Part shown: piece by piece, positions 34,792 through 42,111 of the stretch
How the letters are laid out: every line of letters begins with the position of its first letter
Numbering within the stretch: position 1 is the stretch's first letter
Assembly (NCBI GenBank): GCA_963738445.1
Contig: CAVTWS010000018.1
Location: 186,001 to 250,000 of the forward strand
Source: CAVTWS01 sp963738445
Lineage (GTDB): Bacteria > Actinomycetota > Acidimicrobiia > Acidimicrobiales > SHLQ01
Reading direction: 5' to 3'
Length of the DNA stretch: 64,000 nt
Notes under the pieces: generated by a model
Told to the model about the DNA's origin: nothing
Database searches by the model: none
The model's input: the letters and a program-made list of their open reading frames with translations, nothing else
Program-made: the position numbers and the translations under genes

Positions 34792-34865
34792 TGGAGGTGA
34801 TGGGAGTCGAACCCACGGCCTCTTCGATGCGACCGAAGCGCTCTAGCCAGCTGAGCTACACCCCC
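34792..34865 (-). tRNA. tRNA-Ala (anticodon CGC)
   Basis: The reverse complement folds as a full cloverleaf: acceptor GGGGGTG/CACCTCC with a G3-U70 wobble pair, the alanine identity element; D stem GCTC/GAGC; anticodon stem CTTCG/CGAAG with loop GTCGCAT giving anticodon CGC; T arm GTGGG-TTCGACT-CCCAT. The discriminator is A and CCA is not encoded. A TACACT box stands upstream. Confidence 0.93.
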
Positions 34866-34878
34866 GAATGCAGGCTGA

Positions 34879-34884
34879 AGTGTA
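34879..34884 (-). promoter_or_regulatory. -10 box TACACT of tRNA-Ala
   Basis: TACACT on the minus strand ends 13 bases before the first base of the tRNA, a plausible distance for a short 5' leader. No convincing -35 was found. Confidence 0.45.
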
Positions 34885-34953
34885 GCGGCCACCCTCGCTC
34901 CCGGCACCGGGTTGCGACGCGCGAACCTGCCTGACCACCTTCCGTCGTACGTT

Positions 34954-35075
34954 CACGCTCCGTGACCTCGTTCTTGGCGCGAATGGCCCAGAAACCCGGG
35001 TCGGTTTCGACATTCCGCCTCAAGAAAACCACGGAGCGTGGTCGATAGATGGTGGCATGACACACACGCTCCGTG
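34954..35075 (+). promoter_or_regulatory. three-copy CACG-N3-CGTG operator-like region at the CAP lipoprotein promoter
   Basis: The 11-mer CACGCTCCGTG occurs at 34954-34964 and 35065-35075, and in reverse complement at 35030-35040. Each is itself a palindrome, CACG with a 3-base centre and CGTG. The second and third flank the ATAGAT box (35045-35050) and the ATG at 35057. The layout suggests cooperative binding of a dimeric regulator over the promoter and start. The regulator is unknown. Confidence 0.55.
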
Positions 35076-35491
35076 CCAAGCCGCTGGTGGCGACGCTGCT
35101 CAGCCTGCTCGCCATCCTGGTCATGGCCAGCTGCTCGCCCGAACAGCAGACGGCTCTGGACCTGATCAACGAGACCCGGACCGAAGCCGGCCTCCCGACG
35201 GTCCGGGCCCACCTCGCGCTCATGAACAAGGCACAGGCGTGGGCCGAGCAGCTCGCCTCGGAGAACGGGCTTCGGCACTCGAACCTGCCGGACGGCGTGA
35301 CGGGGAGTTGGCTGCGAATCGGCGAGAACGTCGGGCGGGGCCCGTCGATCGAGGCGATCCACGAGGCGTACCTCGCATCCAGCGGGCACCGGGCCAACAT
35401 CTTGGATTCGACCTTCAACTTCGCCGGCACCGGGTACGCCGTCGGCGCCGACGGCACCGTCTACACCGTCCAGGTGTTCGCCCGCTACTGA
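35057..35491 (+). CDS. CAP/SCP-domain secreted lipoprotein
   Basis: 144 residues. Signal peptide with lipobox LVMASC (Cys26). The rest is a CAP (PR-1/YkwD-like) domain: ALDLINETRTEAGLP (about 33-47), AWAEQLASENGLRHS (His about 74), IGENVGRG (Glu about 89) and GHRANILDSTFNFAGTGYA (His about 110), which together supply the conserved cavity His/Glu residues. Extracellular; bacterial members are poorly characterised. Expression is probably from a leaderless promoter flanked by three palindromic operator-like copies, one lying inside the first codons. Confidence 0.9.
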   Translation: MTHTLRAKPLVATLLSLLAILVMASCSPEQQTALDLINETRTEAGLPTVRAHLALMNKAQAWAEQLASENGLRHSNLPDGVTGSWLRIGENVGRGPSIEAIHEAYLASSGHRANILDSTFNFAGTGYAVGADGTVYTVQVFARY

Positions 35492-35551
35492 ACCCGGCAC
35501 GGCCCCACGGCACTCCAACGGTTCCGGCCCCGAGACGAGGCGACGGGAACG

Positions 35552-36109
35552 TCACCCGGCGCGGCGGCCCCGATCGAGGAAGCGCTCGTCGACCATGAAC
35601 CCGGGCTGGACGCGGCGGGTCGGGTTCAGCGAACGCACCACGTCGACGCGCTGTCGGGCCCGCTGCTGTCGCTCCACGACCAGCCAGGCGTAGCCGGCGA
35701 GCGCCAGGTCCGAGCCCACATGGGCGACGAGAGCGAGCGGCCCGACGAGGGGAACGGCGGCGAGCGCCACCACGGCCATCGCAACGAGTGTCGCCATGAC
35801 CATCAGCCGCCGCCGGTGAGCCTCCGTTGCCGAGCGCGGCATCAACGCATCGGGGGCGTGATCGACGTCGGCCGGCGTGTCCTCGCCGGCCTCCGCACCG
35901 GTCCGTGCGGCGGGATCCACCCGGCCCACCCGGGTGAGGTCGGCCACCGAGTCGACGGTGGTGGGCAGTACCGGCCGGCGGGTCAGGACCGAGGTCGCCA
36001 GGTGAGCCCCCTCGACGCGCGGTGGGCGCGCCGGGCGGTGTCGTACGAGCGGGGGCAGCAGCACGGCTCCCCACAGCCCGATGAGGACCAACACGACCAC
36101 AGATGGCAT
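35552..36109 (-). CDS. membrane protein of unknown function
   Basis: 185 residues. One N-terminal helix (SVVVLVLIGLWGAVLLPPLV, about 3-22), a polar cytoplasmic-looking loop (about 23-100), then two close helices (LMVMATLVAMAVVALAAVPL and LALVAHVGSDLALAGYAWLV, about 102-145) and a basic C-terminal tail ending VDERFLDRGRRAG. No enzymatic motif is seen. The layout resembles small actinobacterial membrane proteins linked to cell-envelope genes, but I cannot name it. Downstream of moaC in the same direction. Confidence 0.75.
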   Translation of the reverse strand: MPSVVVLVLIGLWGAVLLPPLVRHRPARPPRVEGAHLATSVLTRRPVLPTTVDSVADLTRVGRVDPAARTGAEAGEDTPADVDHAPDALMPRSATEAHRRRLMVMATLVAMAVVALAAVPLVGPLALVAHVGSDLALAGYAWLVVERQQRARQRVDVVRSLNPTRRVQPGFMVDERFLDRGRRAG

Positions 36110-36233
36110 GACGCTTCCGACCGACCTCCACCCCGGACGGTAGTCAACCGGTTGTCACCCTGGGTGGACCCACAACCGCGGGGCGCCACCCTCGCTCACG
36201 GAGCGACCCGAGGCCGGCTGGTGGTCAGCGGGT

Positions 36234-36731
36234 TCAGGGTTCGCGGTGATCGGCTGTGGATCGACGGTAGGAGCCGGAGCGTCCGCCCGTCTTCTCCCAC
36301 AACGCGACGTCGCCGATGACCATGCCGCGATCCATCGACTTGCACATGTCGTAGATCGTCAAGGCCGCGACCGAACAGGCCGTCAACGCCTCCATCTCGA
36401 CACCCGTGCGATCGATGGTCTCGACCTGGGCCTCGACCTCGACGTAGTTCTCCTCGATCTCGAAGTTGACGAACACCGAGCCGATCAGCAGGGGATGGCA
36501 GAGCGGGATCAGGTCGGCCGTGCGTTTGGCGGCTTGGATCCCGGCCACGCGTGCCACGGCGAGCACATCGCCCTTGCCGATGGCGCCCCGGGCAACCGCA
36601 GCAGCCGTCTCATCGCTCATGTACACCCGACCCCGGGCGATGGCGCGACGGTGGGTCGGCTCCTTCGGAGTGACATCGACCATGCGAGCCCGACCCAGAG
36701 GGTCGAGGTGGGTGAATCCGGAGGGCGCCAT
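36234..36731 (-). CDS. moaC: cyclic pyranopterin monophosphate synthase
   Basis: 165 residues, normal for MoaC, which rearranges the MoaA product into cPMP in Moco synthesis. Diagnostic segments: FTHLDPLGRARMVDVTPKEPTHR (split about 6-28), ADLIPLCHPLLIG (about 91-103), VETIDRTGVEMEALTACSVAALT and IYDMCKSMDRGMVIGDVALWEKTGGRSG at the end. I chose the ATG at 36731: TAGACT ends 8 bases before it, so it is probably leaderless. Downstream of moaA with its own promoter. Confidence 0.95.
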   Translation of the reverse strand: MAPSGFTHLDPLGRARMVDVTPKEPTHRRAIARGRVYMSDETAAAVARGAIGKGDVLAVARVAGIQAAKRTADLIPLCHPLLIGSVFVNFEIEENYVEVEAQVETIDRTGVEMEALTACSVAALTIYDMCKSMDRGMVIGDVALWEKTGGRSGSYRRSTADHREP

Positions 36732-36739
36732 GTGCACGG

Positions 36740-36745
36740 AGTCTA
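36740..36745 (-). promoter_or_regulatory. -10 box TAGACT for moaC, leaderless
   Basis: TAGACT on the minus strand with 8 bases to the ATG at 36731. It makes the nearer GTG at 36737 unlikely as a start. Confidence 0.5.
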
Positions 36746-36786
36746 CGCATCGGCGGCGGGCCGATCGCGGGCCCCGAGCGTGCGGC

Positions 36787-37770
36787 TCAGCCGCCGATCT
36801 GTGACATCGACCGCTTGGGTCGGATGAAGTTGACCTGCCCGATGGCGTGACCGGCCCACTTGGCGGTCACGTTGGCCGCGAAGACGGCGGCGAGATCGTC
36901 GTCGGAGGCGCCGGACCGCAGCAGGCTGCGCAGGTCGACCTCCTCGACCGCGAACAGACAATTTCGGAGGTGACCGTCCGCGGTGAGACGGATACGGTCG
37001 CAGTTGCCGCAGAACGGTCGGGTGACGCTGGCGATCACGCCGATCTCTCCGCCCCCGTCGACATAGCGGAACCCGGCGGCGGGATCATGGCCCTGATCGA
37101 CGGCCTCCAGCGGGTAGGCCTCACCGATCCGCTCGATGATCTCCTCCATGGTGACGACGCTCTCACGGGTCCAGCCCCCGTCCGCGTCGAGCGGCATGTA
37201 CTCGATGAACCGGATCGCGACCCCCCGCTCACGCCCGTACCTGGCGAAGTCGAGGAGCTCGTCGTCGTTGATGCCGCGCATCATGACGGCGTTGATCTTG
37301 ACCGGGTTCAACCCGGCTTCGACCGCGGCGTCGATGCCGTCGAGCACCTGATCGAGCTGGTCACGGCGGGTCAACTCGAGGAATCGGTCGGCCCGGAGCG
37401 AGTCGAGCGACACGTTGATCCGCTCGAGACCGGCATCGACCAACTGGTCGGCCAGCAGGCGGAGCGTGGCCCCGTTGGTGGTGAGCGCCAGGTCCACCCC
37501 GAGCGCGGCGAGCATGCGGACGAGCCGCGGCAGGTGGGCGCGAACGGTCGGCTCGCCGCCGGTCAGGCGGATGCTGTCGACGCCGTACCGCTCGACGACG
37601 AGCCGGGCGAGCCGCTCGATCTCCTCGAACGTCAAGATCTCGTCGCGAGGGGTCCACTGCATGCCCTCCTCGGGCATGCAGTAGGTGCACCGGAAGTTGC
37701 ATCGATCGGTGACCGAGATGCGCAGGTCGCGGTGGACCCGGCCAAAGGTGTCGACGAGCTCGGTCCGCAT
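36787..37770 (-). CDS. moaA: GTP 3',8-cyclase
   Basis: 327-residue radical-SAM enzyme, first step of Moco synthesis. The N-terminal cluster is CNFRCTYC (Cys24, Cys28, Cys31), SAM-binding LTGGEPTVR (about 69-77), and the second cluster FCGNCDRIRLTADGHLRNCLF is split over about 257-277. The protein ends in Gly-Gly as MoaA requires. TAGGCT ends 7 bases before the ATG, so the mRNA is probably leaderless. Divergent from the TauE-type permease. Confidence 0.97.
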   Translation of the reverse strand: MRTELVDTFGRVHRDLRISVTDRCNFRCTYCMPEEGMQWTPRDEILTFEEIERLARLVVERYGVDSIRLTGGEPTVRAHLPRLVRMLAALGVDLALTTNGATLRLLADQLVDAGLERINVSLDSLRADRFLELTRRDQLDQVLDGIDAAVEAGLNPVKINAVMMRGINDDELLDFARYGRERGVAIRFIEYMPLDADGGWTRESVVTMEEIIERIGEAYPLEAVDQGHDPAAGFRYVDGGGEIGVIASVTRPFCGNCDRIRLTADGHLRNCLFAVEEVDLRSLLRSGASDDDLAAVFAANVTAKWAGHAIGQVNFIRPKRSMSQIGG

Positions 37771-37777
37771 GGAGACC

Positions 37778-37783
37778 AGCCTA
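37778..37783 (-). promoter_or_regulatory. -10 box TAGGCT for moaA, leaderless
   Basis: TAGGCT on the minus strand with a 7-base spacer to the ATG at 37770 and no ribosome-binding site. Confidence 0.55.
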
Positions 37784-37887
37784 CGGACCCCGGCGCCCGC
37801 GCGACAGTTCGACCCGAACGCGTCCGACTGGGTGACGCCGGCACGTCGAGTCCCACACCGCTCGTTGCTGTCTCGTCCGAATGTCCG

Positions 37888-37893
37888 TATATT
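37888..37893 (+). promoter_or_regulatory. -10 box TATATT for the TauE/SafE permease, leaderless
   Basis: TATATT followed by TGGTCAT and the ATG at 37901. It is one of the few A+T-rich hexamers in the window and decides the start, since the open frame runs 72 codons further upstream. Confidence 0.65.
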
Positions 37894-37900
37894 TGGTCAT

Positions 37901-38674
37901 ATGACGCTGATCCTGCTCGCAGTCATCGGCACCGCCATCGGCTTGTCTCTCGGCGCGGTGGGAGCGGGTGGTTCGATCCTGGCCGTGCCGGTGCTCGTCT
38001 ACGTCGTCGGCGAGTCCACCCGGGTCGCGACCACGTCGTCGCTCGTCGTCGTGCTGGCCACCGCGGTCATCGCCGCCCGCCCCCACTGGCGGCTCGGCAA
38101 CGTGCGGGCCGACATCGCGGTGCCGTTCGGCGTCGTCGGCATCGCCGGATCCTTCGTCGGCAAGGCCCTGGGCGAACGGGTCGACGCCAACGTGCTCATG
38201 CTCGCCTTCTCCGCCGTCATGGTGGCCGCCGCCACGGTGATGATCCGCCGCAGGGGTCCGGCTCCTCACGCCAGCCGCGCCGACGGCGAGCAGGACAAAG
38301 CGCCGATCGGCCGAATCGTCGCCCTGGGTGGAACGGTCGGCCTGATGACGGGCTTCTTCGGCGTGGGTGGCGGCTTCGTCATCGTGCCCGCCCTCGTGCT
38401 CGCACTCGGCCTCTCCATGCCTCAAGCGGTGGGGACGTCACTGGTGATCATCGCCATCAACTCGGCGAGCGCCTTCGCCCTGAAGGCGCCCGGGGTCGAC
38501 CTGGACTGGGGGGTGATCGCCGTCTTCGCGTCCGCCGCCGGTCTCGGAGCGTTGTTCGGTGAGCGAATGAGCCGGAAGGTGCGCGACACGACCCTGTCCC
38601 GGACATTCTCCATCGCGGTGTACGTGGTCGCCATCTACACCGCATCCCGCTCGATCGCCGGTCTCGTGGGCTGA
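37901..38674 (+). CDS. sulfite exporter TauE/SafE family membrane protein
   Basis: 257 residues with about eight hydrophobic segments in two repeats: LILLAVIGTAIGLSLGAVGAGGSILAVPVL (split 3-32) and its counterpart IVALGGTVGLMTGFFGVGGGFVIVPALV (about 135-162). The G-x-G-G-G-x-x-x-V-P motif in each half is the TauE/SafE signature. Probably moves a sulfur-containing anion such as sulfite or a sulfonate across the membrane. Followed at 118 bases by a split YeeE/YedE pair, another sulfur-transport family, and close to Moco genes. Confidence 0.9.
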   Translation: MTLILLAVIGTAIGLSLGAVGAGGSILAVPVLVYVVGESTRVATTSSLVVVLATAVIAARPHWRLGNVRADIAVPFGVVGIAGSFVGKALGERVDANVLMLAFSAVMVAAATVMIRRRGPAPHASRADGEQDKAPIGRIVALGGTVGLMTGFFGVGGGFVIVPALVLALGLSMPQAVGTSLVIIAINSASAFALKAPGVDLDWGVIAVFASAAGLGALFGERMSRKVRDTTLSRTFSIAVYVVAIYTASRSIAGLVG

Positions 38675-38792
38675 CCCCGATTCACGGCCGCCGCTGGCCA
38701 CCGACGTGGGATGATCGATCCCACCGCCGGCGTTGCTCCCACGGAACCCCGATCGTTCGATCCACCATCACCTGACACCGAAAGAGAGCCTC

Positions 38793-39266
38793 ATGGATCT
38801 GCTCCCCGACCGACTGCCCTGGTACATCGCCGGCCCGAGCCTGGGCCTCCTCGTCGTCGGACTCTTCGTGGTGGCGAATCAGCCCCTCGGGGCCAGTGGC
38901 GCCTACGTGCAGACGATGAAGGCGGCTCGTCGGGCCACCGACACCGTGACCTGGCGAGCGTGGTACTTCGTCGGCATCTTCCTCGGCGGCGCTCTCGCCG
39001 CCGTCTTGGGCGACGGCGTGGAACTCCGCTCCGGCTACGACACCATGACGAGCGTCTGGTCGACACCTGTCGTCGCTGTCGTCGTGCTGCTGGGCGCCGT
39101 CACGATGGGCTACGGGGCCCGGCTCGCCGGCGGTTGCACCTCGGGACACGGCATCTGCGGCACGTCGCAACGATCCCCGGCCAGTTGGGTGACCACCGCG
39201 ACGTTCATGGCCGCCGCAGTCGCCGTGACGGCGCTGCTGCACGTCGTCACCGGAGGTGATCTGTGA
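38793..39266 (+). CDS. YeeE/YedE-family permease, first half
   Basis: 157 residues from an ATG preceded by AAAGAGAG. Four hydrophobic helices: YIAGPSLGLLVVGLFVVAN, AWYFVGIFLGGALAAVLG, TPVVAVVVLLGAVTMGYGARL and SWVTTATFMAAAVAVTALL. The motif RLAGGCTSGHGICG (about 113-126) carries the Cys of YeeE/YedE (TsuA-type) sulfur permeases, which pass thiosulfate along a Cys relay. Stop and the next start overlap as GTGA, so the two half-proteins are made together and probably assemble. Confidence 0.9.
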   Translation: MDLLPDRLPWYIAGPSLGLLVVGLFVVANQPLGASGAYVQTMKAARRATDTVTWRAWYFVGIFLGGALAAVLGDGVELRSGYDTMTSVWSTPVVAVVVLLGAVTMGYGARLAGGCTSGHGICGTSQRSPASWVTTATFMAAAVAVTALLHVVTGGDL

Positions 39267-39730
39267 ACGCCCGACTGAACGTGATCGGTCTCCTCTTCGG
39301 TGCCGCCTTCGGGTTCGTCCTGGCCGCCGCCGACCTCCACGAGTACGACACCATCCACGCCATGCTCCGACTGCAAGAGCCCGATGTCTTCCTGCTCATG
39401 GGCTCGACCATCGGCGTGTCGCTCCCGCTGCTGTGGTGGCTCGAGCGGCGCGGAACCACCACCATGCTGGCGGGTCCACTCACGCTCGCCCGTTCGAAGC
39501 CGGAGCGCCACCACGTCGTGGGCGGCGCCCTCTTCGGAGCGGGATGGGCCATCGCCGGTACCTGTCCCGCTCCGGCCCTGGCCATGCTGGCCTCCGGCGC
39601 CGGGCTGGCCATCGTCGCCATCGTCGGTCTGTTCGCCGGGCTGCACCTCCGAGATGTGCACGCCAACCGCTCCGATCCCGCCGGGGATGGCGAGCACCAC
39701 ATGATCACCGTTTCCGCCGGCCGGGTCTGA
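39263..39730 (+). CDS. YeeE/YedE-family permease, second half (DUF6691-like)
   Basis: 155 residues from a GTG overlapping the previous stop by 4 bases. Helices include NVIGLLFGAAFGFVLAAADL, DVFLLMGSTIGVSLPLLWWL, VVGGALFGAGWAIAGTCPAPAL (split 88-109) and LAIVAIVGLFAGLHL. The motif GAGWAIAGTCPAPAL gives the second Cys expected for a two-part thiosulfate-type channel. The C-terminus is a short polar tail. Confidence 0.88.
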   Translation: MNARLNVIGLLFGAAFGFVLAAADLHEYDTIHAMLRLQEPDVFLLMGSTIGVSLPLLWWLERRGTTTMLAGPLTLARSKPERHHVVGGALFGAGWAIAGTCPAPALAMLASGAGLAIVAIVGLFAGLHLRDVHANRSDPAGDGEHHMITVSAGRV

Positions 39731-39738
39731 GCCCGCCG

Positions 39739-41013
39739 ATGGACGCCAGCCCCGACTCCGACCACGGCTACCTCGACGACGAGGAGTCCCGCACCGCCAT
39801 GCGAGCCTTCCTCCAGCGCGCCGAGGTGCGGTTGTCGACCATCCATCGGGTGGGGCAGGCACTGATCGGTGGTTCAGCGCTCGTGCTCCTGCTCCCGCTC
39901 TTCCTGCGCGATGCGTTCCCGAACATGATGACGATGCTCATCGCCGGATATGACGCCGACCAGAACGTGGTGCCGTTCGCCGCGCTCGGCGTGGCGTCGA
40001 CCCTGGTCATCCTGCTCCCGGTGCCGGTGATCTTCGTGCTGGTCGGCGACCTGCTGGCCTTCTACTTCACCAGCAACACGTTCGGCGCCCACCCCACCGC
40101 CGACGGCGAGCCACGGGGTGTCTTCAACCCTCGATTCGCCATCCCCGGCCTCGGCTTCAACAACAACGAGATGAGCCCGGCCACCGAGCGTGAGCTCGCG
40201 GCCGAACGGGCCGATCCTTGGACGCGCGGCATCCTGTTGCCGAAGAGCCAGAACGACCGGGGGTGGCGCGACCGGTTCGACACCCGCAGCTACGAGGTAT
40301 GGGGTTCGCTCGCCCCCCACGGCCCGGACGGCGATTCTGAGCGGGTCCGGCAGTCGTTCCGCCTGGCCGGGCTGCACCGGAACCGCACGCTGGCCAGCGA
40401 TGTCGCACGCACCGAGGCCCTCGTCGCTCGCCACGTGCTCGCCATACGCACCGTCGTCCTCCGCTACTCCCAGGCCCTGATGCTGCTGATCGCCACGACC
40501 GTGGTCACGCTCGCCGCGTCTGGCCTCGTCGACCAAGCCGTGCGCGAGGACATCGGCGCTGGTCGTTTCGTCGACGGATTCCCACCCCGTTACCTGTTCC
40601 TGATCGCGCTGATCTATCTCGTCTGGGCGCCGCTGGCCGCCCGCAGCGTGTCGGCGCCCCTCCGGATGATCGAACGCCAGACCCCCGGCATCGGCGAGTA
40701 CCGCGACGTCTACCTCGACCGCCAGACCACCGAACTGGAGTCGGCCACGGTGTTCGCCACCCTCATCGTGCTGGTGGCCTCGACCGTCGCGATGATCGCA
40801 TCCGGCCACGAAGCCTCCGGGCGCTCCGGAGTGACGATCGGCGTCGTGCTCTCCGTCATTGCCGTCGCCTCGTGGCTCCTGGCCCTGAAGGACTACCGGG
40901 CGAGCCCACGCTCCACCGTGCGAGCGGTGCGGTTGTTGATCCGGGGCTACGACGCGCCTCGCCCCTCGGCGAAGCTCGAATCGCTCCGGGCCGACACCAC
41001 GCCGCCGAGCTGA
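39739..41013 (+). CDS. polytopic membrane protein of unknown function
   Basis: 424 residues from an ATG 9 bases after the permease stop; the longer open frame is a shadow. Two helices near the N-terminus (ALIGGSALVLLLPLFL and FAALGVASTLVILLPVPVIFVLVGDLLAFYF, split 40-110), a large soluble loop (about 112-235) with NPRFAIPGLGFNNNEM, then helices at about 240-265, 285-305, 340-360 and 370-395. RYSQALMLLIATTVV and PLRMIERQTPG are conspicuous. I recognise no family. Probably co-transcribed with the sulfur permeases. Confidence 0.8.
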   Translation: MDASPDSDHGYLDDEESRTAMRAFLQRAEVRLSTIHRVGQALIGGSALVLLLPLFLRDAFPNMMTMLIAGYDADQNVVPFAALGVASTLVILLPVPVIFVLVGDLLAFYFTSNTFGAHPTADGEPRGVFNPRFAIPGLGFNNNEMSPATERELAAERADPWTRGILLPKSQNDRGWRDRFDTRSYEVWGSLAPHGPDGDSERVRQSFRLAGLHRNRTLASDVARTEALVARHVLAIRTVVLRYSQALMLLIATTVVTLAASGLVDQAVREDIGAGRFVDGFPPRYLFLIALIYLVWAPLAARSVSAPLRMIERQTPGIGEYRDVYLDRQTTELESATVFATLIVLVASTVAMIASGHEASGRSGVTIGVVLSVIAVASWLLALKDYRASPRSTVRAVRLLIRGYDAPRPSAKLESLRADTTPPS

Positions 41014-41024
41014 CGGTTCACACC

Positions 41025-41133
41025 CGGCCCCTACACCGCCGCCTCCACGAGGCGGCCCATCCGCTACGTCGTACACGAGGCGGCCCCTACACCGCCGCCT
41101 CCACGAGGCGGCCATCCGCTACGTCGTACACGA
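41025..41133. repeat. 56-bp tandem duplication of the carbonic anhydrase 3' end
   Basis: 41025-41080 and 41081-41133 are the same sequence except for one C (CGGCCCATCC versus CGGCCATCC). The second copy is the last 15 codons and stop of the carbonic anhydrase; the first lies just past its stop. It fills nearly all the gap between the two convergent genes. Confidence 0.9.
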
Positions 41134-41614
41134 ACCCCCGGATGTACCGCTTCTCGGCCACGAACGGGCTCACCAGGAGTCGCCGCATCGACTGGCGGAC
41201 ATTGTCGGCCGGGTCGGTGAAGCTCTCGATCGCCCAGTGCGGTCGCACCCCCGTCTCGGCTTCGATCTGGTCCTTCAGCTCGCTCTCCTGGACCCGCTGG
41301 AGACCGCAATCGGTGTGGTGGATCAGGATGATCTCGCGGGTACCGAGGAGGCGTTGCGACAGCACGAGGCTGCGGATCACGTCGTCGGTCACCACGCCAC
41401 CGGCGTTGCGGATGATGTGGGCCTCGCCGTGTTCCAGGCCGAGCATCTGGAAGATGTCCATCCGGCTGTCCATGCAAGCCACCACGGCGAGCTTCCGGCG
41501 TGGCAACAGCTGGAGGTCGTGATCGGCGAACGACGCCACGTAGGCCTCGTTGTGACGGATCAGCTCGTCCGTGTTGGGCGAGAAAGGACCCGATTCGGGG
41601 TGATCCGTCGGCAC
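41087..41614 (-). CDS. beta-class carbonic anhydrase
   Basis: 175 residues, a short beta-CA. Zinc ligands are Cys47 in VACMDSR (with the Asp49-Arg51 dyad), His100 and Cys103 in LIHHTDCGL. IIRNAGGVVTDDVIRSL (about 67-83) is the family's second signature. Interconverts CO2 and bicarbonate. The start is GTG with GAGGGAGATCGAC upstream. The last 15 codons are duplicated just beyond the stop codon. Confidence 0.93.
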   Translation of the reverse strand: MPTDHPESGPFSPNTDELIRHNEAYVASFADHDLQLLPRRKLAVVACMDSRMDIFQMLGLEHGEAHIIRNAGGVVTDDVIRSLVLSQRLLGTREIILIHHTDCGLQRVQESELKDQIEAETGVRPHWAIESFTDPADNVRQSMRRLLVSPFVAEKRYIRGFVYDVADGRLVEAAV

Positions 41615-41732
41615 GTCGATCTCCCTCGTAGCTCAATGGACCACCCAATCTGGCAGGCGGCAACCGGTCAGAGGAAGTCAGGCGACGCGCCGGACTGGAG
41701 GGCCGAGGCGGGAGGGCCCAGACTGGGCCGGC

Positions 41733-42089
41733 ATGGTCACGATCGATGATGCCCGGGCGATCATCGCGCCGCTCCCGAGGGCGTATGAGGCGGTGGTCCG
41801 TCACCACGTGAAGTTCCGGGTCGGCCGGATCGTGTTCGTCGCCTTCTCCCGTGACGGGTCGATCATCGAGTTCGCGTTCCCGAAGGAGGAGCGTGATGAG
41901 CTCGTCGCCTCTGATCCTGACAGCTTCCGCCTGCCCCGACCGTCGGACCTCCGGTACAACTGGGTCGGCGCCCGCATGTCTGCCCTCGACCACGACGAGC
42001 TCCACGAGCTCGTCGTCGACGCCTGGCGAATGGTCGTGCCGAAATCGGTCGCCGCCAGCTTTCCGGATCCGCGCCTGCGGCCCCCGTGA
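41733..42089 (+). CDS. MmcQ/YjbR family protein
   Basis: 118 residues, single small alpha/beta domain of the YjbR double-wing type: VTIDDARAIIAPLPRAYEAV at the start, FRVGRIVFVAFSRDGSIIEFAFPKEERDELV (split 29-59), and RYNWVGARMSALDHDELHELVVDAWRMVVPK (split 74-104). Family members are called DNA-binding-like but their role is mostly unknown. The start has CAGACT 8 bases upstream. Convergent with moeA. Confidence 0.85.
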   Translation: MVTIDDARAIIAPLPRAYEAVVRHHVKFRVGRIVFVAFSRDGSIIEFAFPKEERDELVASDPDSFRLPRPSDLRYNWVGARMSALDHDELHELVVDAWRMVVPKSVAASFPDPRLRPP

Positions 42090-42111
42090 TCGGGCGCGCT
42101 GCCGGCGAGGC

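Noticed and set aside
32594..34816. 740-codon frame extending the LLM oxidoreductase upstream
   Set aside because: The extra 400 codons lie antisense to coaA; the ATG at 33604 has a good ribosome-binding site and the conserved MKLGLIWGY start.
34954..35075. CRISPR or attachment site from repeated 11-mers
   Set aside because: Too short, in both orientations, and unevenly spaced; a better fit for operators.
36847..38562. 571-codon plus-strand frame across moaA and the permease
   Set aside because: Antisense to moaA, then an out-of-frame copy of the permease; no motif.
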